Part shown: positions 53,093 to 61,570 of the stretch, piece after piece
Layout: each line of letters starts with the position of its first letter
Numbering within the stretch: the stretch's first letter is position 1
NCBI RefSeq assembly: GCF_900608595.1
Contig: NZ_UWYY01000016.1
Location: 1-64,000, forward strand
Reading direction: 5' to 3'
Origin: Promicromonospora panici
Lineage (GTDB): Bacteria > Actinomycetota > Actinomycetes > Actinomycetales > Cellulomonadaceae
DNA: 64,000 bases
The notes under the pieces: generated by a model
Told to the model about the DNA's origin: nothing
Seen by the model: the letters and a program-made list of their open reading frames with translations, nothing else
Database searches by the model: none
Translations under genes and position numbers: made by a program

Positions 53093-53900
53093 TTCCGCCC
53101 TTGATCCCGTGTCCGCTCCTGCCCCTGCGCCGTCTCCGGCTCCCGTGCCTGCCGGCGGCCGAGCCCCCGCCGCCCGTGCCCTTCGCCTGGGGGTCGCCGG
53201 CCCTGTCGGCGTCGGCAAGTCGTCCCTGATCGCCACGGTGTGCCGAGCGCTCGGCGCCGAGCTGCGCATCGGCGTCATCACCAATGACATCTACACCGAC
53301 GAGGACGCCCGGTTCCTGCGCTCCGCCGGCGTGCTCGAGCCCGAACGCATCCGCGCCGTGGAGACCGGCGCCTGCCCGCACACCGCGATCCGCGACGACG
53401 TCACGGCGAACCTCCTGGCCACCGAGGACCTGGAGCGCGACTTCGACCCGCTGGACCTGGTCATCATCGAGTCCGGCGGGGACAACCTCACCGCCACGTT
53501 CTCCCCCGCGCTCGTGGACGCCCAGATCTTCGTGCTCGACGTCGCCGGCGGCGGCGACGTGGCGCGCAAGGGCGGCCCGGGAATCGGCCGCGCCGACCTC
53601 CTCGTCGTCAACAAGACCGACCTCGCGCCGCATGTGGGCGTGGACGTCGCCCAGATGGTCTCCGACGCGTCCGCGGCGCGCGAGAACCGCGCGGTCGTCG
53701 CGCTCTCCCGCAGCGACGACGCCTCGGTCGCCCAGCTGCGCGCCTGGGTGCTCGGCGTGCTCGACAGCTTCCGCGCGGGCGCGCACGTCGCCCAGGACCC
53801 CGGCCCCATGGCACCGCACTTCCATGCCGACGAGGACGGCGGCTACGTGCACAGCCACGACGACGACGGCCGGGCGCACGACCACGCGCACACACACTGA
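53085..53900 (+). CDS. ureG: Urease accessory GTPase UreG with C-terminal His-rich tail
   Basis: The nickel-delivering GTPase of urease maturation, 271 residues. An Ala/Pro-rich leader precedes P-loop GPVGVGKSS, VITNDIYTDEDARF, metal-binding CPHT (VETGACPHTAIRDD), the GGDNLTATFSP segment and NKTDLAP. After the GTPase core a tail rich in His and Asp (HFHADEDGGYVHSH, then RAHDHAHTH) is likely to bind nickel. No ureE lies in the cluster, so the tail may take over nickel storage; this is inference. GTG 53085 overlaps ureF. Confidence 0.93.
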   Translation: MPDSALDPVSAPAPAPSPAPVPAGGRAPAARALRLGVAGPVGVGKSSLIATVCRALGAELRIGVITNDIYTDEDARFLRSAGVLEPERIRAVETGACPHTAIRDDVTANLLATEDLERDFDPLDLVIIESGGDNLTATFSPALVDAQIFVLDVAGGGDVARKGGPGIGRADLLVVNKTDLAPHVGVDVAQMVSDASAARENRAVVALSRSDDASVAQLRAWVLGVLDSFRAGAHVAQDPGPMAPHFHADEDGGYVHSHDDDGRAHDHAHTH

Positions 53901-53907
53901 CCGGCCG

Positions 53908-54717
53908 ATGCCGCGCACAGCTGTACCGGCGCCGTCAGGCCGGCCCGTCGTCTCGGGTGCGGCCACCGCGCGGGTGACCCGGGTCGCCGTCGAGCGCCCG
54001 GCGGGGTTCGGCGCGCCCGTACGCGTCCGCACCTCGGACGGCCTGCTGGCGGCACGGATCGTCTCCCGCGACGGGGCGCACGCGGAGGTCGCGCTGGTCG
54101 CGGGCGGCGCGATGCTGCTCGGCGGCGACCATGTGGTCGTCGCCGTCCGGGTGGAGGCCGGATGCGCGCTCACCCTGACCGACGTCGGCGGCACCGTCGC
54201 GTACGACGGCGACGGCCAGGACTGCCGGTGGGACGCCGACGTCCGCCTCGGTGACGGGGCCGCCCTGTTCTGGGCGGGGCTGCCATTCGTCGTGGCCACC
54301 GGCGCGGACGTGCGCCGGACCACGACGGCGCGCCTCGGCGCCCGGGCCCGCCTCACCCTGCGGGAGACCGTGGTGCTGGGGCGGTCCGGCGAGCGCGGCG
54401 GCCGCATCGTGCTGCGCACCGACATCGGGGACGACGTCGGGCCGATCCTCGTCGAGGAGCTCACCGCAGCGGGCGACCACCCGGTCCCCGGCGTCCTCGG
54501 CGACCACCCGGTGATCGACACGCTCGCCGTCGTCCAGGGAACCGGCGCGGGATCACCCGGCGAGCACGCCCCCACCACGGCCGAAGCCGAGGCCGCACCC
54601 CACCTCCGCGACGCGATCACGCTCCGGCTGGACCGCGGCGGGACCCTCACCCGCTGGCTCGGCTCGGCCACGCACCTCAGCCCCATAGATCCGGACCATG
54701 ATTCAGCAGGCCGATGA
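53908..54717 (+). CDS. ureD: Urease accessory protein UreD
   Basis: The scaffold protein of the urease maturation complex, 269 residues. The family is variable; the segments LLLGGDHVVVAVRVEAGCALTLTDVGGTVAYDGDG and GAALFWAGLPFVVATGADVRRTTTARLG fit UreD, where a strand-rich core handles the apo-urease. ATG 53908 lies 8 bases after ureG. The product ends in the start region of the nickel transporter gene. Confidence 0.82.
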   Translation: MPRTAVPAPSGRPVVSGAATARVTRVAVERPAGFGAPVRVRTSDGLLAARIVSRDGAHAEVALVAGGAMLLGGDHVVVAVRVEAGCALTLTDVGGTVAYDGDGQDCRWDADVRLGDGAALFWAGLPFVVATGADVRRTTTARLGARARLTLRETVVLGRSGERGGRIVLRTDIGDDVGPILVEELTAAGDHPVPGVLGDHPVIDTLAVVQGTGAGSPGEHAPTTAEAEAAPHLRDAITLRLDRGGTLTRWLGSATHLSPIDPDHDSAGR

Positions 54718-54740
54718 GTACCGCGCCGATGAGTACCGCG
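54711..54740 (+). repeat. Exact tandem duplication of 15 bases
   Basis: CCGATGAGTACCGCG occurs twice in direct tandem (54711-54725 and 54726-54740). The first copy contains the ureD stop codon. If translated from ATG 54698 the repeat would encode ADEYR twice in the leader of the nickel transporter. The remaining bases up to 54808 show no recognised riboswitch. Confidence 0.75.
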
Positions 54741-54808
54741 AAGCCCCGGAGTCAGGGCTGTGCCCACCCGCTGAACGGGAACCAGGAACGCCAGCCCCCG
54801 GAGGACAG

Positions 54809-55867
54809 ATGACCGCCAGCACACCCGCCGACCAGCACCCCGGCCGCCCGCTCCGGCGTGAGCGCCGCAGCGTGACGATCCCGGTCATCGTCGCGCTCCA
54901 CGTCGCCGGGATCGGCGGCCTGGCCGCGGCCCTCCTCGCGGACGGCGGCACCGGGGCGATCACCCTGGCCATGGGCCTGGCGGCCTACGCGCTGGGCCTC
55001 CGCCACGCGTTCGACGCCGATCACATCGCGACCATCGACAACACGACCCGCACGCTGGTGCGCGCCGACCGGGACGCGCGCGGCGTCGGGCTCTGGTTCT
55101 CGCTGGGGCACTCGACGGTGGTCCTCGGCGCCGCCCTGCTCCTCGCGCTCGGCGTCAACGCGCTGGCCCCGATGCTCGGCGACGAGTCGTCACCGCTGCG
55201 CAGGGCCACCGGCGTCTGGGGGCCGCTCGTCTCGGGGACGTTCCTGCTGGCGATCGCGGCCGTCAACGTCGTCATGCTGCGCCACGCGCTGCGCGGGCAC
55301 TCGCACCAGCACACCGGCGGGCCGGTCACATGGGCTCTGCGCCGGTTCGAGTGGTCCACGGACAAGCCCGGCCGCATGTACGTCGTCGGGCTGGTGTTCG
55401 GGCTCGGGTTCGACACGGCGACGGAGATCGGGCTGCTCGCGATCACGGCGTCCGCGGCCCTCGGCCAGGTCCCGTGGTACTCGGCCCTGCCGCTCGCGGT
55501 CCTGTTCGCCGCGGGCATGTCCCTGCTGGACTCGGCCCAGGGCGCGGTCGCCCGGCGTGTCTACACCCATGCAAGCTCCGGCGAGGCGAGCTCCGGCCAG
55601 GCGGGCGCCGGTGTCGCGCGGCCGGCTCGCGCCCGGGTGCGCTACGACGTCGTCGTCACGGGGGTGTCGGCACTGGCCGCGCTAGGGATCGGCCTCGTGA
55701 CCCTGGTCCAGGTCGCCGTCGAGCACGCCCCGTGGCTCGGCTGGCTCCCAGGAGCCTCCGTGAGCCTCGAGCCCTACGGCGCCGTGCTCACGGTGGTGCT
55801 GCTGGTGGCCTGGGGGATCGGCGCCTACCTCACCTCTCCCCGACGAAACGGCAGTTCGACGGCGTAG
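54809..55867 (+). CDS. Nickel/cobalt transporter (NiCoT family)
   Basis: An inner-membrane nickel or cobalt permease, 352 residues and about eight hydrophobic segments. The metal-selectivity motif of the family, RHAFDADHIATIDN, is in helix 2, and LGFDTATEIGLLAI is the second signature. A His-containing loop (RGHSHQHTGG) lies between helices 4 and 5. ATG 54809 has GGAGGAC directly upstream; an earlier ATG at 54698 overlaps ureD. As last gene of the urease cluster it likely supplies nickel. Confidence 0.92.
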   Translation: MTASTPADQHPGRPLRRERRSVTIPVIVALHVAGIGGLAAALLADGGTGAITLAMGLAAYALGLRHAFDADHIATIDNTTRTLVRADRDARGVGLWFSLGHSTVVLGAALLLALGVNALAPMLGDESSPLRRATGVWGPLVSGTFLLAIAAVNVVMLRHALRGHSHQHTGGPVTWALRRFEWSTDKPGRMYVVGLVFGLGFDTATEIGLLAITASAALGQVPWYSALPLAVLFAAGMSLLDSAQGAVARRVYTHASSGEASSGQAGAGVARPARARVRYDVVVTGVSALAALGIGLVTLVQVAVEHAPWLGWLPGASVSLEPYGAVLTVVLLVAWGIGAYLTSPRRNGSSTA

Positions 55868-55868
55868 C

Positions 55869-56255
55869 TCAGCCCCGCGCCAGCCGCGCCGTCAGCCGGG
55901 AGAGCACGTCGCGGCCCCGCGACGAGAGGTAGACCCGGATCACGCGCCGGTCGAACCCGTCGACCTCGCGGTAGACGAGGGCCTTGGTCAGCAGGTCGTC
56001 GACCCGGCGGCCGAGCGTCGCCTTGTCGGCGAGCACGGCCTCGCGCAGCTGGGACATCGTCAGGCCGTCGCCCGCGCCCAGGGCGTCGAGGACCAGCCAC
56101 TCGTCGAGCGTGTAGCCCTCCGGGCCGAGCACTTCCGCGGCGTTCCGCGCGGCGCGTCGCGCCGCCAGCACAGCCTCGCGCAGCAGGGTCGCCGACATCG
56201 CGTCGTCCACGTCGGTGTGGGGCGTAGCCGTGACCGTCTCGGTGCCAGTCCGCAT
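55869..56255 (-). CDS. MarR-family transcriptional regulator
   Basis: A 128-residue winged-helix regulator. The HTH is in LDEWLVLDALGAGDGLTMSQLREAVLADKATLGRRVDDLLTKALVYREVDGFDRRVIRVYLSSRGRDVL, with the typical DRR wing. The gene converges on the nickel transporter with a 1-base gap and is divergent from the AmiC-like gene; the 89-base gap holds inverted repeats that could be its operator. Its proximity suggests control of the AmiC-like gene or of urea/amide genes. Confidence 0.85.
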   Translation of the reverse strand: MRTGTETVTATPHTDVDDAMSATLLREAVLAARRAARNAAEVLGPEGYTLDEWLVLDALGAGDGLTMSQLREAVLADKATLGRRVDDLLTKALVYREVDGFDRRVIRVYLSSRGRDVLSRLTARLARG

Positions 56256-56269
56256 GAGCGCGTGCCCTT

Positions 56270-56302
56270 CCTGTGTGCTCGTACACTACCCGCCAACACA
56301 GG
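56270..56302. promoter_or_regulatory. Nested inverted repeats in the MarR/AmiC-like gap
   Basis: CCTGTGT (56270-56276) and ACACAGG (56296-56302) are perfect 7-base arms, and GTGT-N6-ACAC (56273-56286) nests within. TACACT at 56282-56287 resembles a -10 element. Such sites between divergent genes fit a MarR operator. Inference. Confidence 0.4.
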
Positions 56303-56344
56303 CCGAGCCCAGAACGGAACGGGCCCATCACGGGACGGGGCGTC

Positions 56345-57400
56345 ATGTCGGACTTCGTCATCGGAGCCCTCCTGCACTTCCAGGGCCCCGGGGGCATCTA
56401 CGGCCCGTCGTGCCAGGCCGTGACGGAGCTGGCCGTGGCGGAGCTGAACGCGACGGGCGGGATCCTGAGCCGTCCGGTGCGCGCCGAGTTCCTCGACGCG
56501 GGCCAGATGCTCCCGGTACTGCGGCGTCAGGTGGCCAGGGTGCTGACCGCCGGCAGCATCCACGCGCTCACTGGCTGGCACACGTCGGCCGTGCGCAACG
56601 CCGTCGTGCCGCTGGTGCAACGCCGCGTGCCCTACGTGTACCCGGCCGCGTACGAGGGCGCCGAGACCAGGCCCGGCCTCTACGTCACCGGCGAGGTTCC
56701 CTCGGCCCAGCTCTTCCCCGCGATCTCCCGGCTCCGGGCGGAGCTCGGGGTGCGGAGCTGGTACGTCGTCGGGGACGACTACGCCTGGCCGCGGCGCACG
56801 TTCCAGGTGCTGTCCACGCAGGTCACGTCGCTCGGGGTGGAGTTCGCCGGCGCCAGGTTCCTCAACGAGCACGGGGCGAGCAGCGCCCAGCTGGGCGGCG
56901 TCGTGAACGACATCGAGGCCTCGGGCGCCGACGGTGTGCTGATGCTGATGGTCGGGCAGAACGCGGTCCGCTTCAACCGGGCGTTCGCCCGGCAGGGCCT
57001 GGACGAGCGGACGGTCCGCCTGAGCACGCTCATGGAGGAGAACATGCTCATGGGCAGCGGCACGGGCGGCACGGCCAACCTCTACTCGACAGGTGGCTGG
57101 TTCCGCAGCCTCGCGACGGACGGGGCGCTCGACCTCATCGGGCGCTACACCGCCCACCACGGCGTGCACGCGCCCGCCGTCGGCGCCGCGGCCGAGGCCT
57201 GCTACGAGGGCATCTTCGCGCTCCGCACCATCGTGGAGCGGGCCGGGAGCGCGGCCGTGACGGCCACCGACCGCTCGGTCGACGGCGTCGTGTACGAGGG
57301 ACCGCGGGGTCCCATGCGGTTCCAGGGCAACCACGCCGAGCACCGGCTCTATCTCGCGCGCGCCGAGGGCTTCGACTTCGATCTCATGGGCGAGCTGTGA
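56345..57400 (+). CDS. Cytoplasmic AmiC-like amide/urea-sensing protein (Peripla_BP_6 fold)
   Basis: A 351-residue ligand-binding protein of the UrtA/AmiC/FmdD group. It begins directly with the binding fold (MSDFVIGALLHFQGPGGIYGPS) and has no signal peptide or lipobox, so it stays in the cytoplasm like AmiC, the amide sensor of Pseudomonas aeruginosa. Family motifs include HALTGWHTSAVRNAVVPLVQRRVPYVYPAAYEGAE and SWYVVGDDYAWPRRTFQVL, which match the AmiC/UrtA YEG and DY-P-R segments, and GPMRFQGNHAEHRLYLARAEG. It is divergent from the MarR gene. A sensor role in control of urea or amide use is inference. Confidence 0.85.
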   Translation: MSDFVIGALLHFQGPGGIYGPSCQAVTELAVAELNATGGILSRPVRAEFLDAGQMLPVLRRQVARVLTAGSIHALTGWHTSAVRNAVVPLVQRRVPYVYPAAYEGAETRPGLYVTGEVPSAQLFPAISRLRAELGVRSWYVVGDDYAWPRRTFQVLSTQVTSLGVEFAGARFLNEHGASSAQLGGVVNDIEASGADGVLMLMVGQNAVRFNRAFARQGLDERTVRLSTLMEENMLMGSGTGGTANLYSTGGWFRSLATDGALDLIGRYTAHHGVHAPAVGAAAEACYEGIFALRTIVERAGSAAVTATDRSVDGVVYEGPRGPMRFQGNHAEHRLYLARAEGFDFDLMGEL

Positions 57401-57498
57401 TCCAGGCCACATCGCCGTCCGGTCACATCGACAAGAGCTGACGAGTCACTCCTTCGTCCGGCACGGCACGCGGCCGGCTCCTGCGTGGAAGGAATGTC

Positions 57499-58839
57499 AT
57501 GAGCTCAGCACTTGAATCCTTTCGCCGCGACTTCGGCGGCGACATCATCGAACCGGGCGACGCCGAGTACGAGGCGGCCAGCCGCTCGGTGGTCACCACG
57601 GGCAGCCCGGCCTACGTCCTGCGCCCCGCGACCGTCGCGGACGTGCAGACGGCCGTCGGGTTCGCCGCCGGCACGGGGCTCCCCCTGTCCGTCCGCGGCG
57701 GCGGCCACAGCTTCCCGGGCTTCGGCACCAACGACGGCGGCGTCGTCATCGACCTGAGCAGGCTCGCCGACGTCGACCTCGTCGATCGCGAGCGCCACAT
57801 CGTACGGATCGGCGGCGGCGCCACCTGGGGCCAGGTCGCGGCGGCCCTGGCCCCGCACCACCTGGCGATCTCCTCGGGCGACACCAAGAGCGTCGGCGTC
57901 GGCGGGCTGACGCTGAGCGGCGGCATCGGCTGGAAAGTCCGGAAGTACGGCCTGGCCCTCGACAGCGTGGTCACCGCCGAGCTGGTCACGGCCGACGGCG
58001 AGGTCGTGACCGCGAGCGCCGAGGAGAACCCGGAGCTCTTCTGGGCGATCCGCGGTGGCGGCGGCAACCTGGGGATCGTGACCGCGTTCGAGTTCGCGGC
58101 GCACCCGACGACGGACGTCTTCTTCGGCAAGGTCACCTTCCCGGCGTCGGAGGCCGTCGAGGTGCTGCAGGGCTGGGCGAACCATCTCCGCACGGCCCCG
58201 GAGGAGCTCACCTCCATCGCGAGCCTCGCCAACCCGTTCGCGGGCGGCCACGAGGCGCCGGTCGAGATCCACGTCGCCTTCGACGGCGACGACGAGGCGC
58301 TCGCGGACCGGGCGATCGACCCGATCCGCCGGCTCGGGACGGTGGTGGACGACGACGTCGCGCTGACGGCCTACGCGGACGTGCTCGTGGAGGGCGCGAC
58401 GCCGCCGCCCGGCATCCAGCTGGTCGCGCGGAACGCGTTCGCGGACCGGGAGCCGGTGCCTGAGGTCCTGCAGATCCTCGCCGAGGTCGGGACGTCGCCG
58501 GGTTCGCCGATGATCGCCGTCCGTAGCGTCGGTGGCGCGGTGTCCCGGGTCGCCGACGACGCCACCGCCTACGCCCACCGCCAGGCGGAGCTGATGGTCG
58601 TGACGGTCACCGGCGGGCCGAAGCCGGTCATCGAGGCCGCGCGTCCCGGCCTGGACGCGCTCTGGGGAAAGCTCGCGCCGCACGTGAACGGCGCCTACGC
58701 GAACTTCCTCGCGGCGGCCGGGGCGGAGGACGTGGCGGCCGTCTATCCGGCGGAGACGTATCGCCGGCTCGCGGCGGTCAAGCGGCAGTACGACCCGAAC
58801 AATCTGTTCGCCCGCAACCACAACGTCCGGCCGGCATGA
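57499..58839 (+). CDS. FAD-linked oxidase (berberine-bridge-enzyme-like)
   Basis: A 446-residue FAD enzyme of the PCMH/BBE type. The FAD domain has RGGGHSFPGFG, whose His (near residue 70) is the usual covalent attachment site, VRIGGGATWGQVAAALAPHHL, and SVGVGGLTLSGGIGWKVRKYGLALD. The Cys that makes a second covalent FAD link in many homologues is absent here (GDTKSVGVGG), so flavin is probably held by the His alone. The C-terminal BBE motif YDPNNLFARNHN is present. Substrate unknown; sugars, alcohols or alkaloid-like compounds are common. ATG 57499 has a strong ribosome site (GGAAGGAA). Confidence 0.85.
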   Translation: MSSALESFRRDFGGDIIEPGDAEYEAASRSVVTTGSPAYVLRPATVADVQTAVGFAAGTGLPLSVRGGGHSFPGFGTNDGGVVIDLSRLADVDLVDRERHIVRIGGGATWGQVAAALAPHHLAISSGDTKSVGVGGLTLSGGIGWKVRKYGLALDSVVTAELVTADGEVVTASAEENPELFWAIRGGGGNLGIVTAFEFAAHPTTDVFFGKVTFPASEAVEVLQGWANHLRTAPEELTSIASLANPFAGGHEAPVEIHVAFDGDDEALADRAIDPIRRLGTVVDDDVALTAYADVLVEGATPPPGIQLVARNAFADREPVPEVLQILAEVGTSPGSPMIAVRSVGGAVSRVADDATAYAHRQAELMVVTVTGGPKPVIEAARPGLDALWGKLAPHVNGAYANFLAAAGAEDVAAVYPAETYRRLAAVKRQYDPNNLFARNHNVRPA

Positions 58840-58876
58840 GCAGGCCGTTGTAGACCCGTCGCGGACCAGCGCGAAC

Positions 58877-58910
58877 GCGGGCGCCGTCCCCGGGCGGGGG
58901 CGGCGCCCGC
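58877..58910 (+). terminator. Hairpin after the FAD oxidase gene
   Basis: GCGGGCGCCG (58877-58886) pairs perfectly with CGGCGCCCGC (58901-58910) around a GC-rich loop of 14 bases. No U-tract; a terminator role is inferred from its place 38 bases past the stop. Confidence 0.55.
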
Positions 58911-59054
58911 GTGGCGCGGAGTGACATAGCCCACGTTGGATAACCGGGTCAAGCCGGACATATGCATACCGGCCGACCGTAACGCGATTGTGACTTTTGG
59001 GCCGTCCGGGGTTACGGTCGGTGCCGCTCGTGGGAAATCCACGGGTTCTCGAGG

Positions 59055-59223
59055 CGGACGCCGAGCCCTGTCACCGCCCCCGAGATCTGCACCGACCAGA
59101 CGACAGGGACGGGGGAACCACGAATTCGGGCACCTACGGTGCCCTTGGGGTGAAGCCGCACCAGCACGACGCGGCCGGGTCATTCTCCGATCCGAATCCG
59201 ACAGCTCACCTCGTAGGCGTCCG
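59055..59223 (+). ncRNA. Cyclic-di-AMP riboswitch (ydaO-yuaA type)
   Basis: Closing stem P1 pairs CGGACGCC (59055-59062) with GGCGTCCG (59216-59223). Conserved blocks are present: GCCGAGCCCTGTCA after P1, GACAGGGACGGGGGAACCA (59102-59120), GGGGTGAAGCC (near 59147), CCGAATCCGACAGCTCACC and CTCGTAGGCG at the end. This matches actinobacterial ydaO riboswitches, which usually precede rpf and NlpC/P60 wall hydrolase genes. The ribosome site of the next gene lies at the edge of P1. Confidence 0.92.
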
Positions 59224-59235
59224 GAGAACAGACAC

Positions 59236-60057
59236 GTGACTACTCGCACGCCTGGGCGCCATCGTGCTGCCCGCAAACCGATCACCCCGCTGACTCCCAT
59301 CTCCCGTGCCGCGGCGCGGGGCATCTCCGGCGCCGCTCGCCGCGGCGCCCTCGTGGCGGCCGGTTCGGGCCTGGTCGTCACACTGCTCAGCGTCCCCGCC
59401 GACGCCGCACCCGTGAGCGACCAGGGCACGGCCACCGCCGAGCTCGACATCGTGACCAAGACGTCGCAGGCCGCGGTCGAGAAGGCCAAGGTCGAGCAGA
59501 CCTCTGTCGAACAGGCCGCGGCGGTGCAGGCAGTGGACACGGCACCCGCGGTGCAGGTCGCCGAGGACAGCAAGTTCACGCTGGAGACCGGGACCATCAA
59601 GGTCACCCCGGCTCCCGAGCCTGAGCCTGAGCCCGAGCCCGTCGTCGAGCCCGAGCCCGTCGTGGAGGAGGTCGCCGCCGAGCCCGTGGCGGAGACCGTC
59701 GAGGAGGCCGCACCGGCGTCCACCTCGGGATCCGCGATCGTCGACATCGCCATGCAGTACCTCGGTGTGCCGTACGTCTGGGCCGGCTCGACCCCCGCCG
59801 GGTTCGACTGCTCCGGGTTCACGTCGTACGTGTACGCCCAGGTCGGCATCGACCTGCCGCGCACCTCCTCGGAGCAGCGCTACGCCGGCACCGTGGTCTC
59901 GGCGGCCGAGGCCCAGCCGGGCGACCTCATCTGGACGCCGGGCCACATCGCCATCTACGCGGGCGACGGCATGCAGGTCGAGGCCCCGGTACCCGGTGAG
60001 ACCGTGCGCCACACGCAGATCTGGCAGTCCAGCCCGACGTACATCCGCGTCGCCTGA
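59236..60057 (+). CDS. Secreted NlpC/P60 peptidoglycan hydrolase
   Basis: A cell-wall peptidase of 273 residues, cutting peptide stems. A basic N-terminus and hydrophobic segment (GALVAAGSGLVVTLLSVPADAA) form the signal peptide. An Ala/Val/Glu-rich stretch and a Pro-Glu repeat (PEPEPEPEPVVEPEP) make a flexible linker. The catalytic domain has Cys192 in FDCSGFTSYVYAQ and His237 in TPGHIAIYAG. GTG 59236 is 13 bases after the riboswitch P1 stem, with GGAG in between. Control by c-di-AMP links wall hydrolysis to that messenger. Confidence 0.94.
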   Translation: MTTRTPGRHRAARKPITPLTPISRAAARGISGAARRGALVAAGSGLVVTLLSVPADAAPVSDQGTATAELDIVTKTSQAAVEKAKVEQTSVEQAAAVQAVDTAPAVQVAEDSKFTLETGTIKVTPAPEPEPEPEPVVEPEPVVEEVAAEPVAETVEEAAPASTSGSAIVDIAMQYLGVPYVWAGSTPAGFDCSGFTSYVYAQVGIDLPRTSSEQRYAGTVVSAAEAQPGDLIWTPGHIAIYAGDGMQVEAPVPGETVRHTQIWQSSPTYIRVA

Positions 60058-60071
60058 CACCCGCCGATCGA

Positions 60072-60108
60072 CACGAGGGCCCGCACCACCACGGTGCGGG
60101 CCCTCGTG
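60072..60108 (+). terminator. Terminator hairpin after the NlpC/P60 gene
   Basis: Perfect 16-base arms CACGAGGGCCCGCACC (60072-60087) and 60093-60108 around a 5-base loop, 14 bases after the stop. No clear U-tract. Confidence 0.7.
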
Positions 60109-60139
60109 CGTGTCACAGGCGGGTGGCAGGATCATTGCC

Positions 60140-61570
60140 ATGACCGCTCCCGCCCCGACAGCAGTCGAGACCAACGCCCTCAACACCATCGACGAGTCCG
60201 AGCGACGCGGGTCGCCACGGGACCTGTTCTGGCCGTGGTTCGCGGCCAACGTGTCGGTGCTGGGGCTCGGCTACGGCTCCTACCTGCTCGGGTTCGGCGT
60301 CTCGTTCTGGCAGGCGGTCGTGATCGGCGCAGTCGGCATCGTCGCGTCGTTCCTGTTCTGCGGGTTCATCTCGTTGGCCGGCAAGCGCGGCTCGGCACCC
60401 ACGATGGTGCTGTCGCGCGCGGCGTTCGGCGTGCGCGGCAACAAGCTGCCCTCCCTGCTGTCGTGGATCCTCACCGTGGGCTGGGAGACCGTCCTCGTGG
60501 CCCTGGCCACGCTCGCGACGTCGACCGTGCTCGGCGCCCTGGGCTGGGGCGGCGGCACGATCACCAAGGTCGTGGCCCTCGTCGTCGTGGCGGGCGTCGT
60601 GGTCGTCGCGGGTGTCTTCGGGTTCGACCTCGTGATGCGGCTGCAGGTGGTCATCACCGTGCTGACCGCCGTCCTGACCGTCGTCTACATCATCCTCGTG
60701 GCCGACCACATCGACTGGGCGACCGTCGCCGCGCTCCCCGCTGGCGGCTCGCCGGAGGTGATCGGCGGTCTCGTGTTCATGATGACCGGCTTCGGCCTGG
60801 GCTGGGTCAACATGGCCGCCGACTACTCGCGCTACCTGCCGCGCTCCGCGTCCGGACCGCGGATCGTCGGCTGGACCACCCTGGGCGCGTCGCTGGCCCC
60901 GGTGGTCCTGCTCGTGTTCGGCCTGCTGCTCGCCGGCTCCGACCCGGTGCTGAACGAGGCCATCGGCGCCGACCCGATCGGCGCCCTGTCCACGATCCTG
61001 CCCACCTGGTTCCTCATCCCGTTCGCCGTCGTGGCCCTGGCCGGGCTGATCGGCGGAGCCGCGCTCGACATCTACTCCTCGGGCCTGGCGCTGCTCTCCC
61101 TCGGCCTGCCCGCGCCGCGCTGGGTGGCGGCTGCCATCGACGGTGGGCTCATGGTGATCGGCGCGGTCTACGTCGTGTTCGTCGCCGACTCGTTCATCGG
61201 GCCGTTCCAGGGCTTCCTCATCACGCTCGGCGTTCCGGTCGCCGCCTGGTGCGGAGTGCTGCTCGCCGACATCCTGCTGCGCCGCCGCGACTACGCCGAC
61301 GCCGACCTGTACGACGCCGGCGGCCGGTACGGGGCCGTGAACTGGTCCGCGGTGACCCTGGTGGTGGGCGGCACCGCCGTCGGCTGGGGGCTGGTGACCA
61401 ACACCTACGCCCCGTGGCTGGCCTGGCAGGGCTACCTGCTCGGGCCCCTCGGTGGCATCGACGGCACCTGGGCTTTCGCCAACCTGGGCGTGCTCGTCGC
61501 CCTGGTCATCGGCTTCTTCGGGACCCTCCTGCTGACCGCCCGCGCGGTGCGCCGCCAGGAGTCGCGATGA
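60140..61570 (+). CDS. NCS1-family nucleobase:cation symporter (purine-cytosine permease)
   Basis: A membrane permease of 476 residues and about twelve spans. The segment DLFWPWFAANVSVLGLGYGSYLLGFGVSFWQAVVIGAVG is typical of cytosine/purine permeases, as are GKRGSAPTMVLSRAAFGVRGN and NMAADYSRYLPRSASGPRIVGWTTLGAS. Substrate could be a purine, cytosine, hydantoin or related compound. ATG 60140; its stop overlaps the cysteine hydrolase gene (ATGA). Confidence 0.9.
   Translation: MTAPAPTAVETNALNTIDESERRGSPRDLFWPWFAANVSVLGLGYGSYLLGFGVSFWQAVVIGAVGIVASFLFCGFISLAGKRGSAPTMVLSRAAFGVRGNKLPSLLSWILTVGWETVLVALATLATSTVLGALGWGGGTITKVVALVVVAGVVVVAGVFGFDLVMRLQVVITVLTAVLTVVYIILVADHIDWATVAALPAGGSPEVIGGLVFMMTGFGLGWVNMAADYSRYLPRSASGPRIVGWTTLGASLAPVVLLVFGLLLAGSDPVLNEAIGADPIGALSTILPTWFLIPFAVVALAGLIGGAALDIYSSGLALLSLGLPAPRWVAAAIDGGLMVIGAVYVVFVADSFIGPFQGFLITLGVPVAAWCGVLLADILLRRRDYADADLYDAGGRYGAVNWSAVTLVVGGTAVGWGLVTNTYAPWLAWQGYLLGPLGGIDGTWAFANLGVLVALVIGFFGTLLLTARAVRRQESR

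Noticed and set aside
54718..54808. Possible cobalamin or nickel riboswitch before the NiCoT gene
   Set aside because: The short GC-rich leader lacks the conserved cores of these classes; only the tandem duplication and the ribosome site are clear.
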